Source: Ruminococcus sp. (GTDB taxonomy: Bacteria > Bacillota > Clostridia > Oscillospirales > Ruminococcaceae). Taken from it: 64,000 bases of DNA. This document shows, in pieces, positions 15,259 through 24,095 of the stretch. Made by a program: the position numbers and the translations under genes. Within the stretch, counting starts at the first letter, position 1, and each line of letters begins with the position of its first letter. The notes beneath the pieces are model-generated. The model searched no databases. It worked only from the letters and a program-made list of their open reading frames with translations, and was not told the DNA's origin. The stretch lies in assembly GCA_017475555.1 (NCBI GenBank), contig JAFVFL010000019.1, positions 1 to 64,000 on the forward strand, written 5' to 3'.

Positions 15259-16482
15259 ATGTACGACATAGATAAAACAGAGATCAACAGGCTCAACAGC
15301 GAGAGACGTGAGCGGCGGCGCGACAGATTTTTCAGCCTTTACGCCTTAGCGGTCGTGATACTTGCGGCTATAGCACTTGCTATTGCGAGCCTGACCTTTC
15401 TTTTCAAGGTCAATGAGATAATCATTTCCGGAGAGTCGGACAACTATACCTACATGGAGGTCATAGAGGCGTCCGGCATTCTTGCCGGGGACAACCTTAT
15501 CCGCATGGATACCTCTGAAAAGGAGCAGAATATCACGAAAAAGCTCCTCTATGTCGAGGAGGCGGAGATACACAAGAAATTTCCGGCAACGATCACTGTG
15601 AACGTTACGAAGTGTATACCGGCGTTCAATGTGGAGTATCTCGACAGCAGCGGAAACGGTGCGGGAGTGCTGCTGGTGAGCAGAAAGGGCAAGATACTCA
15701 GCATAAATGATTATTTTGTTGAGGGTCTGCCGACTATCTACGGCATGAATGTTATGCGTGATGAGATAGAGGCAGGACAGGTACTGAAGCCGGAGGACGA
15801 AAGGATAAATACCGCTTTTTCGCAGTTTTCTGAGAGATGCACGAGCTGGGACCCGGAGGCTATCGACGGTATAGACATGACCGATACGGACGATATCACC
15901 ATTTATTACCGCAGCGGAGTGGTCTTTCATATGGGCGGCAGCACGGATATCCTTTACAAGCTCGACCTTGCGGAGACTATCATGAATGAGGACGCCGTGA
16001 GAGGGAAAAAGGGTACTCTGACGATGATCGGGACGAATCAGTGCAGCTTCCGGAGCAGCCTCGGTGCATCAGCGGTGATCTCTGACCCGGAGACTGAGGC
16101 GGTGACTACCAGTGAGGCTGTGACTACAACGACCTATTCCGGCGAGTCGGTCTACCGTCCGCCGTCATACACTGAAAGCAGCGGAGACGGGGCTGGAAAC
16201 GGCGGTGATACGGCTCAGGCTCCCGTTCAGGACAATAACCAGTCCGGCTGGGACAATACGCAGGATATGTGGACTGACAACAGTCAGCAGAACAGCTGGG
16301 GCGATACGCAGGATACGTGGACGGACGATACGCAGACTGGCGGTACTGACGGCGACCTGAGGTACAACAGGGATTATTTCGGCAGCGACGGCGTGGGACT
16401 TGTGCCGGGAGTCGGGGGTATCGAGCCGGACGACGGGTACTGGGACGAGAACGGCTACTTCCACTACTGGTGGGTACCATGA
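15259..16482 (+). CDS. ftsQ: Cell division protein FtsQ/DivIB with a long C-terminal tail
   Basis: A protein of 407 residues: basic N-terminus, one membrane segment (about 26-48), a POTRA domain (FKVNEIIISGESDNYTYMEV onward in two pieces), and a beta domain to about residue 275. This part equals a normal FtsQ/DivIB. After it come roughly 130 residues of Thr/Ser/Gly/Asp/Gln sequence with repeats of the form DTQDxWTD and a final aromatic patch ending YFHYWWVP, all outside the membrane. ATG 15259 (GGAG 8 bases upstream) is preferred over GTG 15229. FtsQ joins FtsL and DivIC in the divisome. Confidence 0.85.
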   Translation: MYDIDKTEINRLNSERRERRRDRFFSLYALAVVILAAIALAIASLTFLFKVNEIIISGESDNYTYMEVIEASGILAGDNLIRMDTSEKEQNITKKLLYVEEAEIHKKFPATITVNVTKCIPAFNVEYLDSSGNGAGVLLVSRKGKILSINDYFVEGLPTIYGMNVMRDEIEAGQVLKPEDERINTAFSQFSERCTSWDPEAIDGIDMTDTDDITIYYRSGVVFHMGGSTDILYKLDLAETIMNEDAVRGKKGTLTMIGTNQCSFRSSLGASAVISDPETEAVTTSEAVTTTTYSGESVYRPPSYTESSGDGAGNGGDTAQAPVQDNNQSGWDNTQDMWTDNSQQNSWGDTQDTWTDDTQTGGTDGDLRYNRDYFGSDGVGLVPGVGGIEPDDGYWDENGYFHYWWVP

Positions 16483-16594
16483 CTATTTTCCGGCAAAATC
16501 AGGCTTTTTTGATAGTGAATATAATGCAAAATGCTGTAATATTTTTGTAACCATTTGTTGAATCTGCTGAAATCAAAAAAAATTACTTTGAGAC

Positions 16595-16623
16595 TTGCAA
16601 AAAAAAATCATCTATGATATAAT
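16595..16623 (+). promoter_or_regulatory. Sigma-A promoter of ftsZ
   Basis: TTGCAA (16595-16600), 17 bases, TATAAT (16618-16623). It gives ftsZ its own transcription start about 100 bases upstream of the coding start, apart from the upstream cluster. Confidence 0.8.
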
Positions 16624-16733
16624 ATAGTATGTATCTTGAACATATTTAGATGAATAGTGCTTTTATCGGGGTCAGGGGAATCATTACAGATCAGCATAAA
16701 AGCAGGAATTACAAGAAACAGGAGGCGTTTTTA

Positions 16734-17888
16734 ATGTCAGATTTCAATTACGAGGAAGCACTGGAACCCGATGTTAATATAAAGGTCATCGGTGTCGGCG
16801 GCGGCGGCGGAAACGCTGTCAACTGCATGGTTGATTCCGATGTCAGCAATATTGAATATATAGCGATCAATACAGATGCCAAGGCTCTCAATAAGTCCAA
16901 GGCTGCTACACGCATACCGATCGGTCAGAAGCTCACAAAGGGCAGAGGTGCCGGAAATAAGCCTGAGATCGGTCAGAGAAGTGCAGAGGAGAACAGGGAT
17001 GAGATCGAGGCTCACCTCAAGGGTGCTGACATGATCTTCATTACTGCCGGTATGGGCGGCGGTACGGGTACTGGTGCGGCTCCGGTAGTTGCAAAGATCG
17101 CCAAGGAGATGGATATACTTACAGTCGCAGTCGTTACGAAGCCCTTCCTCTTCGAGAGAGAGCAGAAAATGGCTCAGGCTGAAAAGGGTATCGCAGAGCT
17201 GAGAAAGTACGTGGATTCACTGATAGTTATTCCTAACGAGAAGCTTCTTGACGGCAAGCAGCAGCTTACCATGAAGCAGTCGTTCTCGCTTTCAGATGAT
17301 GTGCTCAAGACCGGTGTCAAGAGCATTTCCGACCTCATCGTTGAGGAGGGCTATATAAACCTCGATTTTGCGGACGTTTCCACTATCATGAGAGGTGCAG
17401 GCTACGCTCATATGGCTATCGGTCACGGCTCAGGCAAGGAGAAGGCAAAGGAGGCTGCAAGTGCTGTTATCTCCAGCCCGCTGCTTGAGACCTCGATCTC
17501 CGGTGCTAAGAGACTTCTTATCAATATCGCTATGTCTGAGGATATCCTTTCGTCCGATGTTGATTCTGCAACAAAGATGATAACGGATACAGCTGCTCCG
17601 GGCGTGGAGTTCATCTTCGGTACCGCCTTCAAGGAGGATATGCAGGACGAAATGACTATCACTGTTATCGCAGCAGGCTTCGATGAGCCGGATTCTGCCT
17701 CTGACAATGATACTCCGGTGCAGACCGGTTCAGTATCTCCGGCTGGTACAGATCCCGCTGAGGAGAACGTTATCCCGATAGATAATCCTCTGATAGACGG
17801 ACTTGGCCTTGACAATGCGGCAAGAAACAGTGCAGGCTCGAATGCTGATGCTGATCTTGAGGCTATTTTCAAGATGCTCGGCAACTGA
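16734..17888 (+). CDS. ftsZ: Cell division tubulin FtsZ
   Basis: A protein of 384 residues. GTPase motifs: [15 protein letters not shown] near residue 15, NTDAKAL, the tubulin signature [13 protein letters not shown] near residue 107, and the catalytic NLDFADV loop near 208. The linker from about 320 is Asp/Pro/Ala-rich and the C-terminal peptide is [13 protein letters not shown]. It polymerises into the Z ring that sets the division site. ATG 16734 (ACAGGAGGCG upstream) is chosen; a longer frame back to 16650 has no site. Confidence 0.98.
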   Translation: MSDFNYEEALEPDVNIKVIGVGGGGGNAVNCMVDSDVSNIEYIAINTDAKALNKSKAATRIPIGQKLTKGRGAGNKPEIGQRSAEENRDEIEAHLKGADMIFITAGMGGGTGTGAAPVVAKIAKEMDILTVAVVTKPFLFEREQKMAQAEKGIAELRKYVDSLIVIPNEKLLDGKQQLTMKQSFSLSDDVLKTGVKSISDLIVEEGYINLDFADVSTIMRGAGYAHMAIGHGSGKEKAKEAASAVISSPLLETSISGAKRLLINIAMSEDILSSDVDSATKMITDTAAPGVEFIFGTAFKEDMQDEMTITVIAAGFDEPDSASDNDTPVQTGSVSPAGTDPAEENVIPIDNPLIDGLGLDNAARNSAGSNADADLEAIFKMLGN

Positions 17889-17905
17889 TATGAGACGATA
17901 ATTTT

Positions 17906-17969
17906 AAAGCGGCAGCGGATATGCTGCCGCTTTTTATATATCAAAGGCGGCAGATATGCTGCCGCTTTT
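17906..17969 (+). terminator. Two tandem intrinsic terminators after ftsZ
   Basis: The first hairpin is GCGGCAGC (17909-17916) with GCTGCCGC (17923-17930) and TTTTT. The second is GCGGCAG (17947-17953) with CTGCCGC (17959-17965) and TTTT. They are near-identical, as if duplicated. Confidence 0.9.
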
Positions 17970-18079
17970 CAGACGGGAAGAGCAGATCTGTTACGGAATA
18001 TATTACTAACAGTATATTTCAGATAATTTTTTATGGTAAAATGCACGAAAATCCACTGAAAAATTCTACATAATCATAG

Positions 18080-18108
18080 TTGAATTTTGGTGGAAATTGT
18101 GCTATAAT
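18080..18108 (+). promoter_or_regulatory. Sigma-A promoter of the DivIVA-like gene
   Basis: TTGAAT (18080-18085), 17 bases, TATAAT (18103-18108), about 110 bases ahead of the start. Between them lies a direct repeat of ATTTATTAAAT in an AT-rich leader. Confidence 0.8.
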
Positions 18109-18217
18109 TATAAAAAGGCAAATTAGCACTTTAATATAATTCCGCAGGAGTTTCAAGTTAATTTATTAAATCATGATTTATTAAATTATTTCATTTGCGG
18201 GGAATGGAGTGAACACA

Positions 18218-19885
18218 ATGGAAGAACCAACCGTGTTAAGGACGACGAGGATAGGCAACGGCTTCGTCAAGGAGGACGTCCTCACGTATCTCGATGAGCT
18301 TAATTCCAAGATAGAGTCCCTTGAGGACGACCTGAAAAAGGCAAAAGAGAGCGGTCCTACCGACCCGCAGGAGCTGAATAAGTTCCGCAATCAGGTCGAT
18401 AATCTCCAGGAAAAGCTCAACGCTTCAAATAACGCCCTCAGAGCTGCCAAGAAGGAGAATGAGGAGCTGAAAAAGCAGGCAGAGTCCGATAAGCAGCTCA
18501 TCGCTCAGCTCAGAGCCGGCGGCGGTAATGCCGGTGCTGCGGCTGGAAATGCTCAGGTCAATGCCCAGACTCAGCAGGCTCTTGAGGCTGCGAAGAAGGA
18601 GATAGACGGTCTCAGAAACCAGCTGAAGACTGCTCAGGCTCAGGCTGCACAGAATGCCCAGAATCAGGGCAATGCTCAGGCAAATGCTCAGCTCCAGCAG
18701 GCTCTTGAGGCTGCGAAGAAGGAGATAACCACTCTCAGAGGTCAGGTCACCGCTGCTGAGCAGAAGGCTGCTCTTGCGGCTGCAAGTGCTGCAAGCAACG
18801 CCGGCGATCCTGCTGCACAGGCAGAGCTTGCCAAGGCGAAGACAGAGCTTGAAAAGCTCAACGCTCAGCTTGCTGCAAAGACAAAGGACGTTGCTGACAG
18901 AGACGGTGTTATCGCAAATCTTACCAAGGATAAGGCGGAGGCTGTCGCTAAGAAGGACAGCGAGATCTCTGAGCTGAATACTAAGATCTCCGACCTCAAT
19001 TCTCAGGTCACCAAGCTCAAGGAGGATGCAAATAACCCTGTCGCTATGATGGGCAATATGTTCTCTGAGGCTCAGAAGACTGTGAATGCTCTCAAGGCTC
19101 AGGCTGAGGAAGAGGCTGAGAATGTCAAGAAGAATGCCCATGAAGAGGCTGAAAAGGTCACACGTGAGGCAAATGAGGCTGCTCAGAAGGTGACAAAAGA
19201 GGCAAACGAGGCTGCTGAGAAGGTAACTAAGGAGGCTAATGAGAAGGCTGAGAAGGTTACAAAGGATGCTGACGAGAAGCTTGCCAATGCTACCAGAGAG
19301 GCAAATGCACAGGCTGAGAAGATCGTCGGCGACGCCAACAAGACAGCTGAGAAGACTATAAGCGATGCTGACGCAAAGGCTAAGGCTACTGTAGATGAGG
19401 CTAATGCTAAGGCTGACAAGATCAACAAGATGTCCGAGACTCTCAGAAGCACTCTTATCAATGAGATCGAGAGCGTCAACAGCAAGTTCAGCGATATTTC
19501 GGCTGCAATGTCCAGACTTACCGGTCAGGCTACAGACCGCATGGCTGAGGCTCAGAAGATAATCGGTGAGGCACGCAGTGCAGTTGACGGCGGAGGCGAC
19601 GGAAATATCGGCAGCACAGCCGGCACACCGAAGAGAAATGAGCCTGCCGCTTCAAGACCTGCACCGAAGAATGAGGACAAGAAGCCTGCTGCTGACACTT
19701 CAGATTGGGCGAAGTCCTTTGCTGATACGCCGATGAGCGACGTTGCTGAGACTAAGGAGGAGAAGCCTGCACCGGCAAAGGCTGAGGAGCCTGCACCGAA
19801 GAAGCAGTCCGGCAATTTCAATTTCGACATGGCAGAGCTGCTCAAGGCGGCTGAGGAGGCTGCTGCTAACGGAGCAGATCAGTAA
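18218..19885 (+). CDS. DivIVA-like long coiled-coil protein
   Basis: A protein of 555 residues. The N-terminus (TTRIGNGFVKEDVLTYLDELNSKIESLE, quoted in outline) matches the DivIVA lipid-binding N-domain pattern, in which a glycine-aromatic turn is followed by a coiled coil. Almost all the rest is Ala/Glu/Lys/Gln coiled coil. It includes a 41-residue tandem duplication built on QQALEAAKKEI and, at about 310-400, 11-residue repeats of the EANEAAxKVTK kind. A Pro/Ala-rich linker leads to a conserved-looking tail FNFDMAELLKAAEEAA. It probably acts at septa or poles next to FtsZ. ATG 18218 is set by GGAG 8 bases upstream. Confidence 0.7.
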   Translation: MEEPTVLRTTRIGNGFVKEDVLTYLDELNSKIESLEDDLKKAKESGPTDPQELNKFRNQVDNLQEKLNASNNALRAAKKENEELKKQAESDKQLIAQLRAGGGNAGAAAGNAQVNAQTQQALEAAKKEIDGLRNQLKTAQAQAAQNAQNQGNAQANAQLQQALEAAKKEITTLRGQVTAAEQKAALAAASAASNAGDPAAQAELAKAKTELEKLNAQLAAKTKDVADRDGVIANLTKDKAEAVAKKDSEISELNTKISDLNSQVTKLKEDANNPVAMMGNMFSEAQKTVNALKAQAEEEAENVKKNAHEEAEKVTREANEAAQKVTKEANEAAEKVTKEANEKAEKVTKDADEKLANATREANAQAEKIVGDANKTAEKTISDADAKAKATVDEANAKADKINKMSETLRSTLINEIESVNSKFSDISAAMSRLTGQATDRMAEAQKIIGEARSAVDGGGDGNIGSTAGTPKRNEPAASRPAPKNEDKKPAADTSDWAKSFADTPMSDVAETKEEKPAPAKAEEPAPKKQSGNFNFDMAELLKAAEEAAANGADQ

Positions 19886-20100
19886 TTATTTAAGTAATTA
19901 TTTATATGTATAATGTCCCTGTCGGCTGCTCAAGGCGGCTGACAGGGAAGTATGACCGGATAGCTTAACACAGAGCAATGTCAGACCTGCACTTCTGCTG
20001 AACTTCACAACACCCATGCAGGGGAGGAGCTGTACAGAGATGTCGGTGAAAATCCGGCGATGGTCTCAAATTTATTATATTTTAAGCGAGGTATAAACCC
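19886..20100 (+). other. Folded non-coding stretch between the DivIVA-like and zinc-ribbon genes
   Basis: No gene is supported here. It holds CCCTGTC/GACAGGG (19917-19947), a hairpin without T-run just after the DivIVA-like gene, CCTGCA/TGCAGG (19986-20022), and a nested pair GAGA/TCTC with CGG/CCG (20037-20067). The last two lie upstream of the next start (GAGG at 20088) and could be a regulatory leader. No known riboswitch was recognised. Confidence 0.35.
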
Positions 20101-20379
20101 ATGTACGAAGACAAGACATTAGTATGCAAGGACTGCGGAAACGAGTTCGTTTTCACTGCCGGTGAGCAGGAGTTCTACGCTGAAAAGGGATTTGAGCACG
20201 AGCCGCAGAGATGCAAGGCTTGTCGTGATGCAAGGAAGAACGGCGGAAGAGCTGAGAGAGTTATGTACACCGGAGTATGTGCAAGATGCGGCGGTGAGGC
20301 AAGAGTACCCTTTGAGCCGCGTGACGGCAGACCTGTATACTGCAGCGACTGCTTCGCAAAGCTTCACGACGAGGACTGA
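20101..20379 (+). CDS. Small zinc-ribbon protein
   Basis: A protein of 92 residues with two zinc ribbons: CKDC..(KACRDAR) CxxC pairs at residues 9-12 and 38-41, and CARC with CSDC at about 60-63 and 81-84. This two-part layout is common in Firmicutes proteins annotated only as zinc-ribbon domain proteins. The function is unknown; nucleic-acid binding or a structural role is possible. It is monocistronic, between a folded leader and a strong terminator. Confidence 0.85.
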   Translation: MYEDKTLVCKDCGNEFVFTAGEQEFYAEKGFEHEPQRCKACRDARKNGGRAERVMYTGVCARCGGEARVPFEPRDGRPVYCSDCFAKLHDED

Positions 20380-20423
20380 TCAGACTCTGTGCTGAGGCAT
20401 GGAATGTGACCGGAATCATTATG

Positions 20424-20455
20424 ACAGCGTACCGGCCTGGTACGCTGTTTTTTTC
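20424..20455 (+). terminator. Intrinsic terminator after the zinc-ribbon gene
   Basis: ACAGCGTACC (20424-20433) pairs perfectly with GGTACGCTGT (20439-20448), followed by a T-run to 20454. Confidence 0.95.
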
Positions 20456-20492
20456 ATAATTCGCAGGCTTTTCTGATAAGTGGGAGGAAAAA

Positions 20493-21947
20493 ATGCTTGA
20501 TAACAGACTGAGAAAATGTGCAGAATATGTGAGCGGTAATGGTATCGTGTGCGACATAGGAACCGACCATGCTCTGCTTGCGGTGGAGCTTATAAATGAA
20601 AACAGGTGCGGCAGGGTCATTGCGTCTGATATTAACACGGGGCCGCTTGATTCTGCCCGGAAAAATGTTGAAAAAGCCGGACTTTCGGACAAGATCGAGC
20701 TTGTTCTGACTGACGGTATGAGGAGCATTCCGCTTGAGGGCGTGAGCGATATCGTCATTGCCGGAATGGGCGGCGAGACGATAGCGGATATACTCGAAGC
20801 CTGCGGCGATCTGAGAGACGGTACATACAAGCCGCTCCTTATTCTCCAGCCAATGACCAAAACGGCGGAGCTCCGGCGGCGGCTGTACAAAATGGGCTTT
20901 ATGATAATTGATGAAGCCGTCGTCGGGGAGGGCGGAAAGCTGTACACGGTGATACTTGCGGAGATCGGATACGGCGATGAGCTGATGACGGAGTACCAGT
21001 CGATAAGGGGTCTCCCTGTCAAGCTGAGCAAAACTGCCCGTCAGCTGTGTGAGCAGGAGGCTGCACGGATTGAAAAGGTTTCGGCAGCACTGGATGAATG
21101 CGGAAAGTACGATGATTCAGTCCATGCGGCAGCACTTGCAGCAAAGCTCAGGCACGGTATCATGGGAGTGCCGGTCGGGGAAATATACAGCTTTCTCGAC
21201 ACACTGTTCCCGTTTTCCACTCAGGACAGCTGGGACAACTCCGGGCTTCTCGTTGATACCGGTGAAGAGGTCAGAACTGTGGTGCTCTCACTCGATATCA
21301 CCAATGAGGCGGTCAATGAGGCACGCTGCAAGAGTGCCGACCTTATCATCTCGCACCACCCGGTAATATTTGACCCATTGAGGTCTGTCAGCTGCAATGA
21401 CCCGGTTTATGAGCTTATCCAGGGCGGTATCTCCGCACTTTGCCTGCACACAAATGCCGATAAATCGCCATATGGTACTAACGGAGTGATACTCCGCAGG
21501 CTGCGTGAGCGGTTCGGTATCACCGCAGAACCGGAGATATTTGAGGATACCGGTGACGGGCTTGGGTACGGGTATATCTGCGAGCTTCCGGAAAGCCTTC
21601 CGGCGGAGTATTTCGGCAGCGAGCTGAAAAGTATATTCGGCTGTGAGGTAGTCCGGCTGTCGGCGAATCACCCGGACAGCGTGAAGCGTGTGGCGTTCTG
21701 TTCAGGCTCAGGCGGCTCAACACTCGGTCTGGCTCTTGATAAGGGCTGCGATGCGTACATCACCGGCGATGTGAAGCATGATGTGTGGATAACTGCCTGC
21801 AACCGGGGGATCGCTCTGTACGACTGCGGTCACTTCCATACGGAAAATCCGTTCGTTTTCGAGCTGAGGCGGCTGCTTGAGGAGAAATTTCCGCAGCTTG
21901 ATATCGAGGTCGCCGAAAGCTCCTGCGACCCGTGTACCTACATATGA
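20493..21947 (+). CDS. Fusion of tRNA (adenine-22-N1)-methyltransferase TrmK and a Nif3-like dinuclear metal protein
   Basis: One continuous frame of 484 residues. Residues 1 to about 228 match TrmK (YqfN): start MLDNRLRKCAEYV, AdoMet loop DIGTDHALL, then VIAGMGGETIADIL and QPMTKTAELRRRL. Residues about 229-484 match Nif3-like proteins (YqfO): EIYSFLDTLFPFSTQDSWDN, the metal ligands ISHHPVIF, CLHTNADKS and the C-terminal GHFHTE. The PII-like insertion of YqfO is absent. In many Firmicutes the two are separate neighbouring genes. No internal ribosome binding site is visible at the joint. TrmK methylates A22 of tRNA; the Nif3 role is unknown. Confidence 0.9.
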   Translation: MLDNRLRKCAEYVSGNGIVCDIGTDHALLAVELINENRCGRVIASDINTGPLDSARKNVEKAGLSDKIELVLTDGMRSIPLEGVSDIVIAGMGGETIADILEACGDLRDGTYKPLLILQPMTKTAELRRRLYKMGFMIIDEAVVGEGGKLYTVILAEIGYGDELMTEYQSIRGLPVKLSKTARQLCEQEAARIEKVSAALDECGKYDDSVHAAALAAKLRHGIMGVPVGEIYSFLDTLFPFSTQDSWDNSGLLVDTGEEVRTVVLSLDITNEAVNEARCKSADLIISHHPVIFDPLRSVSCNDPVYELIQGGISALCLHTNADKSPYGTNGVILRRLRERFGITAEPEIFEDTGDGLGYGYICELPESLPAEYFGSELKSIFGCEVVRLSANHPDSVKRVAFCSGSGGSTLGLALDKGCDAYITGDVKHDVWITACNRGIALYDCGHFHTENPFVFELRRLLEEKFPQLDIEVAESSCDPCTYI

Positions 21948-21956
21948 GGTGGAGGA

Positions 21957-22778
21957 ATGAGTGATATACCTAAGGGCTGGCTGCTGTGGCACAGCTATGC
22001 CGAATATAAATACCGTGCAGGTGAAAGTCAGCTGTTTTTGCGTACTCCGGACGGAGAGATCATCAGTATAGCCGGGGATTTCCACAATCAGATGAACGGC
22101 TGCTTCGGCAGATTTCCGCATGATATCGCATTTATGGCGGTCAGCAATGAAACGGGGCTGTGGAGCATTTATCGGTATGACGCAATATCGGAAAGGATAA
22201 GTGAGCTGACAGCAGGGTGCGGATACGACTGCGAGGATCCGAAATTTTCTCCGGACGGCAGCAGGATAGTCTTTAAAAGAAGCGGGGACGGACGATTTCA
22301 GCTTGCAGAGCTTGACCTTATGTCCGGGGAGCTGACTTTGCTGACAGATGACGGGTCGGAGCGGTCGATGCCGTACTATTCCGCTGACGGGGAATGGGTC
22401 TGGTTTTCGGAAAATAATGAGATAAAGAGGCTAAATCTGCACAGCAGAATTGTCGAAAGTATCTATTCTGAGCCGGGGGTAAGGGCATACTACCCGGTAT
22501 GCTGCGGAAATAAGGTGTATTTCACAAAATGGATATCGCCGGTCAATGAGCATGACTGTATCATGCAGTACGACGGTGAGAGCGTGTGCTTTTGTGGCTT
22601 TGATTCGCCGTTTTACGACTGCTCGGACGCTTGTCCGGTCGGTGACGGGACAATGATCTACAGCACGACAAGGAACGGAAGATACGACCTTTATTACTTT
22701 AACGGAGAAAAGTCAGTCCGGCTCGATGAGGTCTGCTCTGACATGGACGACCTCGGTGCGTGCTTTTTTCCTCTGTGA
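21957..22778 (+). CDS. WD40-like (TolB/PD40) beta-propeller protein
   Basis: A protein of 273 residues with PD40-type blades: CEDPKFSPDGSRIVFKR, then ERSMPYYSADGEWVWFSE, and similar sheets. No signal peptide or membrane segment, so probably cytoplasmic. The start ATG 21957 overlaps a GGTGGAGG-like site. It lies between the TrmK-Nif3 fusion and the RlmA-like gene in one direction, with short gaps. No catalytic motif is seen; the function is unknown. Confidence 0.65.
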   Translation: MSDIPKGWLLWHSYAEYKYRAGESQLFLRTPDGEIISIAGDFHNQMNGCFGRFPHDIAFMAVSNETGLWSIYRYDAISERISELTAGCGYDCEDPKFSPDGSRIVFKRSGDGRFQLAELDLMSGELTLLTDDGSERSMPYYSADGEWVWFSENNEIKRLNLHSRIVESIYSEPGVRAYYPVCCGNKVYFTKWISPVNEHDCIMQYDGESVCFCGFDSPFYDCSDACPVGDGTMIYSTTRNGRYDLYYFNGEKSVRLDEVCSDMDDLGACFFPL

Positions 22779-22800
22779 TGTTATATCGTGAGGTGAGAGA

Positions 22801-23607
22801 ATGAGCATATTCATATGCCCGGTATGCGGCAAAAAGCTCGGTATATCGGGGAAAAGCTATATATGCGGCGGCGGACACTGCTTTGATATCGCAAAAAGCG
22901 GCTATGTTAATCTTCTGACGAAGGCAAGCAGCTCGGAAGTTCACGGTGACAATAAGCTTATGCTCAGGGCGAGACGTGATTTTCTCGAAAAGGGCTATTA
23001 TTCGCCTCTCCGGGACGCACTTTGCCGGAGTGCGGCGGCACTTGCAGGGGAGGAATGCGTTCTTCTGGACGCCGGCTGCGGTGAGGGGTACTATACTGCC
23101 GGACTTGCAGAGGTGCTGAAAAATGCGGAGATATACGGGGTCGATATCTCAAAGGCTGCGGCAGAGCTTGCGGCAAAACGCCGGTGCGGTGCGGAATTTG
23201 CGGCAGCAAGCGTGTTTCATCTGCCCGTCGGGAACGATTCGTGCGATATGCTGACGACCCTGTTTGCACCATATGCCGGGGCGGAATTTCAGCGTGTTCT
23301 CCGTCCGGGCGGCTTCATGCTCATGGCGATACCGGCTGAGAATCACCTGTGGGAGCTGAAAATGGCGGTCTATGACACTCCGTACCGCAATCAGGTGAGC
23401 GATTATGCTCTGGACGGATTTGAATTTATCGGCGAGGAGAAGCTGGAATGGACTATGCTGCTCAGCTCAAATGAGGACATTTGCAGCCTGTTCGCAATGA
23501 CCCCGTACTATTACAGGACAGGACGGCGTGAGCTGGAGCGGCTCGGAGGTATTGCACAGCTTGAGGTGCAGGCGGATATCAGGCTGCTAAGCTACAGAAG
23601 GAGGTAA
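22801..23607 (+). CDS. rlmA: 23S rRNA (guanine-N1)-methyltransferase, RlmA family
   Basis: A protein of 268 residues, family length. The N-terminal zinc finger (CPVC at 6-9, then CGGGHCFD) and the phrase FDIAKSGYVNLL are typical of RlmA. The methyltransferase fold shows LLDAGCGEGYYTAGL near residue 82 and the late motif FAMTPYYYRT. Members methylate G745 or G748 in 23S rRNA helix 35. Which base is targeted cannot be read. GTGAGGTGAGAG lies upstream of the start. Confidence 0.85.
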   Translation: MSIFICPVCGKKLGISGKSYICGGGHCFDIAKSGYVNLLTKASSSEVHGDNKLMLRARRDFLEKGYYSPLRDALCRSAAALAGEECVLLDAGCGEGYYTAGLAEVLKNAEIYGVDISKAAAELAAKRRCGAEFAAASVFHLPVGNDSCDMLTTLFAPYAGAEFQRVLRPGGFMLMAIPAENHLWELKMAVYDTPYRNQVSDYALDGFEFIGEEKLEWTMLLSSNEDICSLFAMTPYYYRTGRRELERLGGIAQLEVQADIRLLSYRRR

Positions 23608-23609
23608 AT

Positions 23610-24095
23610 ATGCTGCTTGGATACAGGGAAATGGAGGAGCTGTGCGAAAGGATCGCTGAGCTTCTCAGGGTCGATGAGGAGTGGCTCATCAGAAGTGTCA
23701 GACCCGGTGCAAAGCCCATTATTACGACGGATATGCCGTATATCCGCATTCCCGCTGCGGACGGTGAGACTGCACAGCGGCTCGATAATAAGATAATGGC
23801 GGCATTCCGGGAGCTTTGCGGTGAGGACGGAAGAATGTACTGCGGCGAATGGAGGAGAAGTGCATTCGACTTTGCACCGGCTGATCCGTCAGAGCAGGAG
23901 GACGGCTTCATAAAGGACGATTTTTCGTGGTACGGAGGAGAAAGCTTCGCATTCCCTGCACCGTGTCCGGGGAGCCGGAACGTTTACTTTATCTCAAAGG
24001 ACATGAGCTTCGGGACATTCGGGCATATATATGGGCACGAGGTCTGGATATTCGGCAGGGAATTAGTTGAAAAAATGACTGAAAGGACAGAATAA
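23610..24095 (+). CDS. Unrecognised cytoplasmic protein (161 residues)
   Basis: Starts at ATG 23610 behind an excellent AGAAGGAGGT site, two bases after rlmA, and ends by overlapping the rqcH start by one base, so it is translated with its neighbours. It has no membrane segment. The second half is aromatic and glycine-rich (YFISKDMSFGTFGHIYGHEVWIFG). The layout faintly recalls DUF2716-type proteins, but I am not sure. No function is proposed. Confidence 0.7.
   Translation: MLLGYREMEELCERIAELLRVDEEWLIRSVRPGAKPIITTDMPYIRIPAADGETAQRLDNKIMAAFRELCGEDGRMYCGEWRRSAFDFAPADPSEQEDGFIKDDFSWYGGESFAFPAPCPGSRNVYFISKDMSFGTFGHIYGHEVWIFGRELVEKMTERTE

Noticed and set aside
20041..20060. GGTGAAAATCCGGC as part of a cobalamin riboswitch.
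   Set aside because: The B12 box and the remaining conserved parts are absent, and the gene downstream is not a cobalamin gene.
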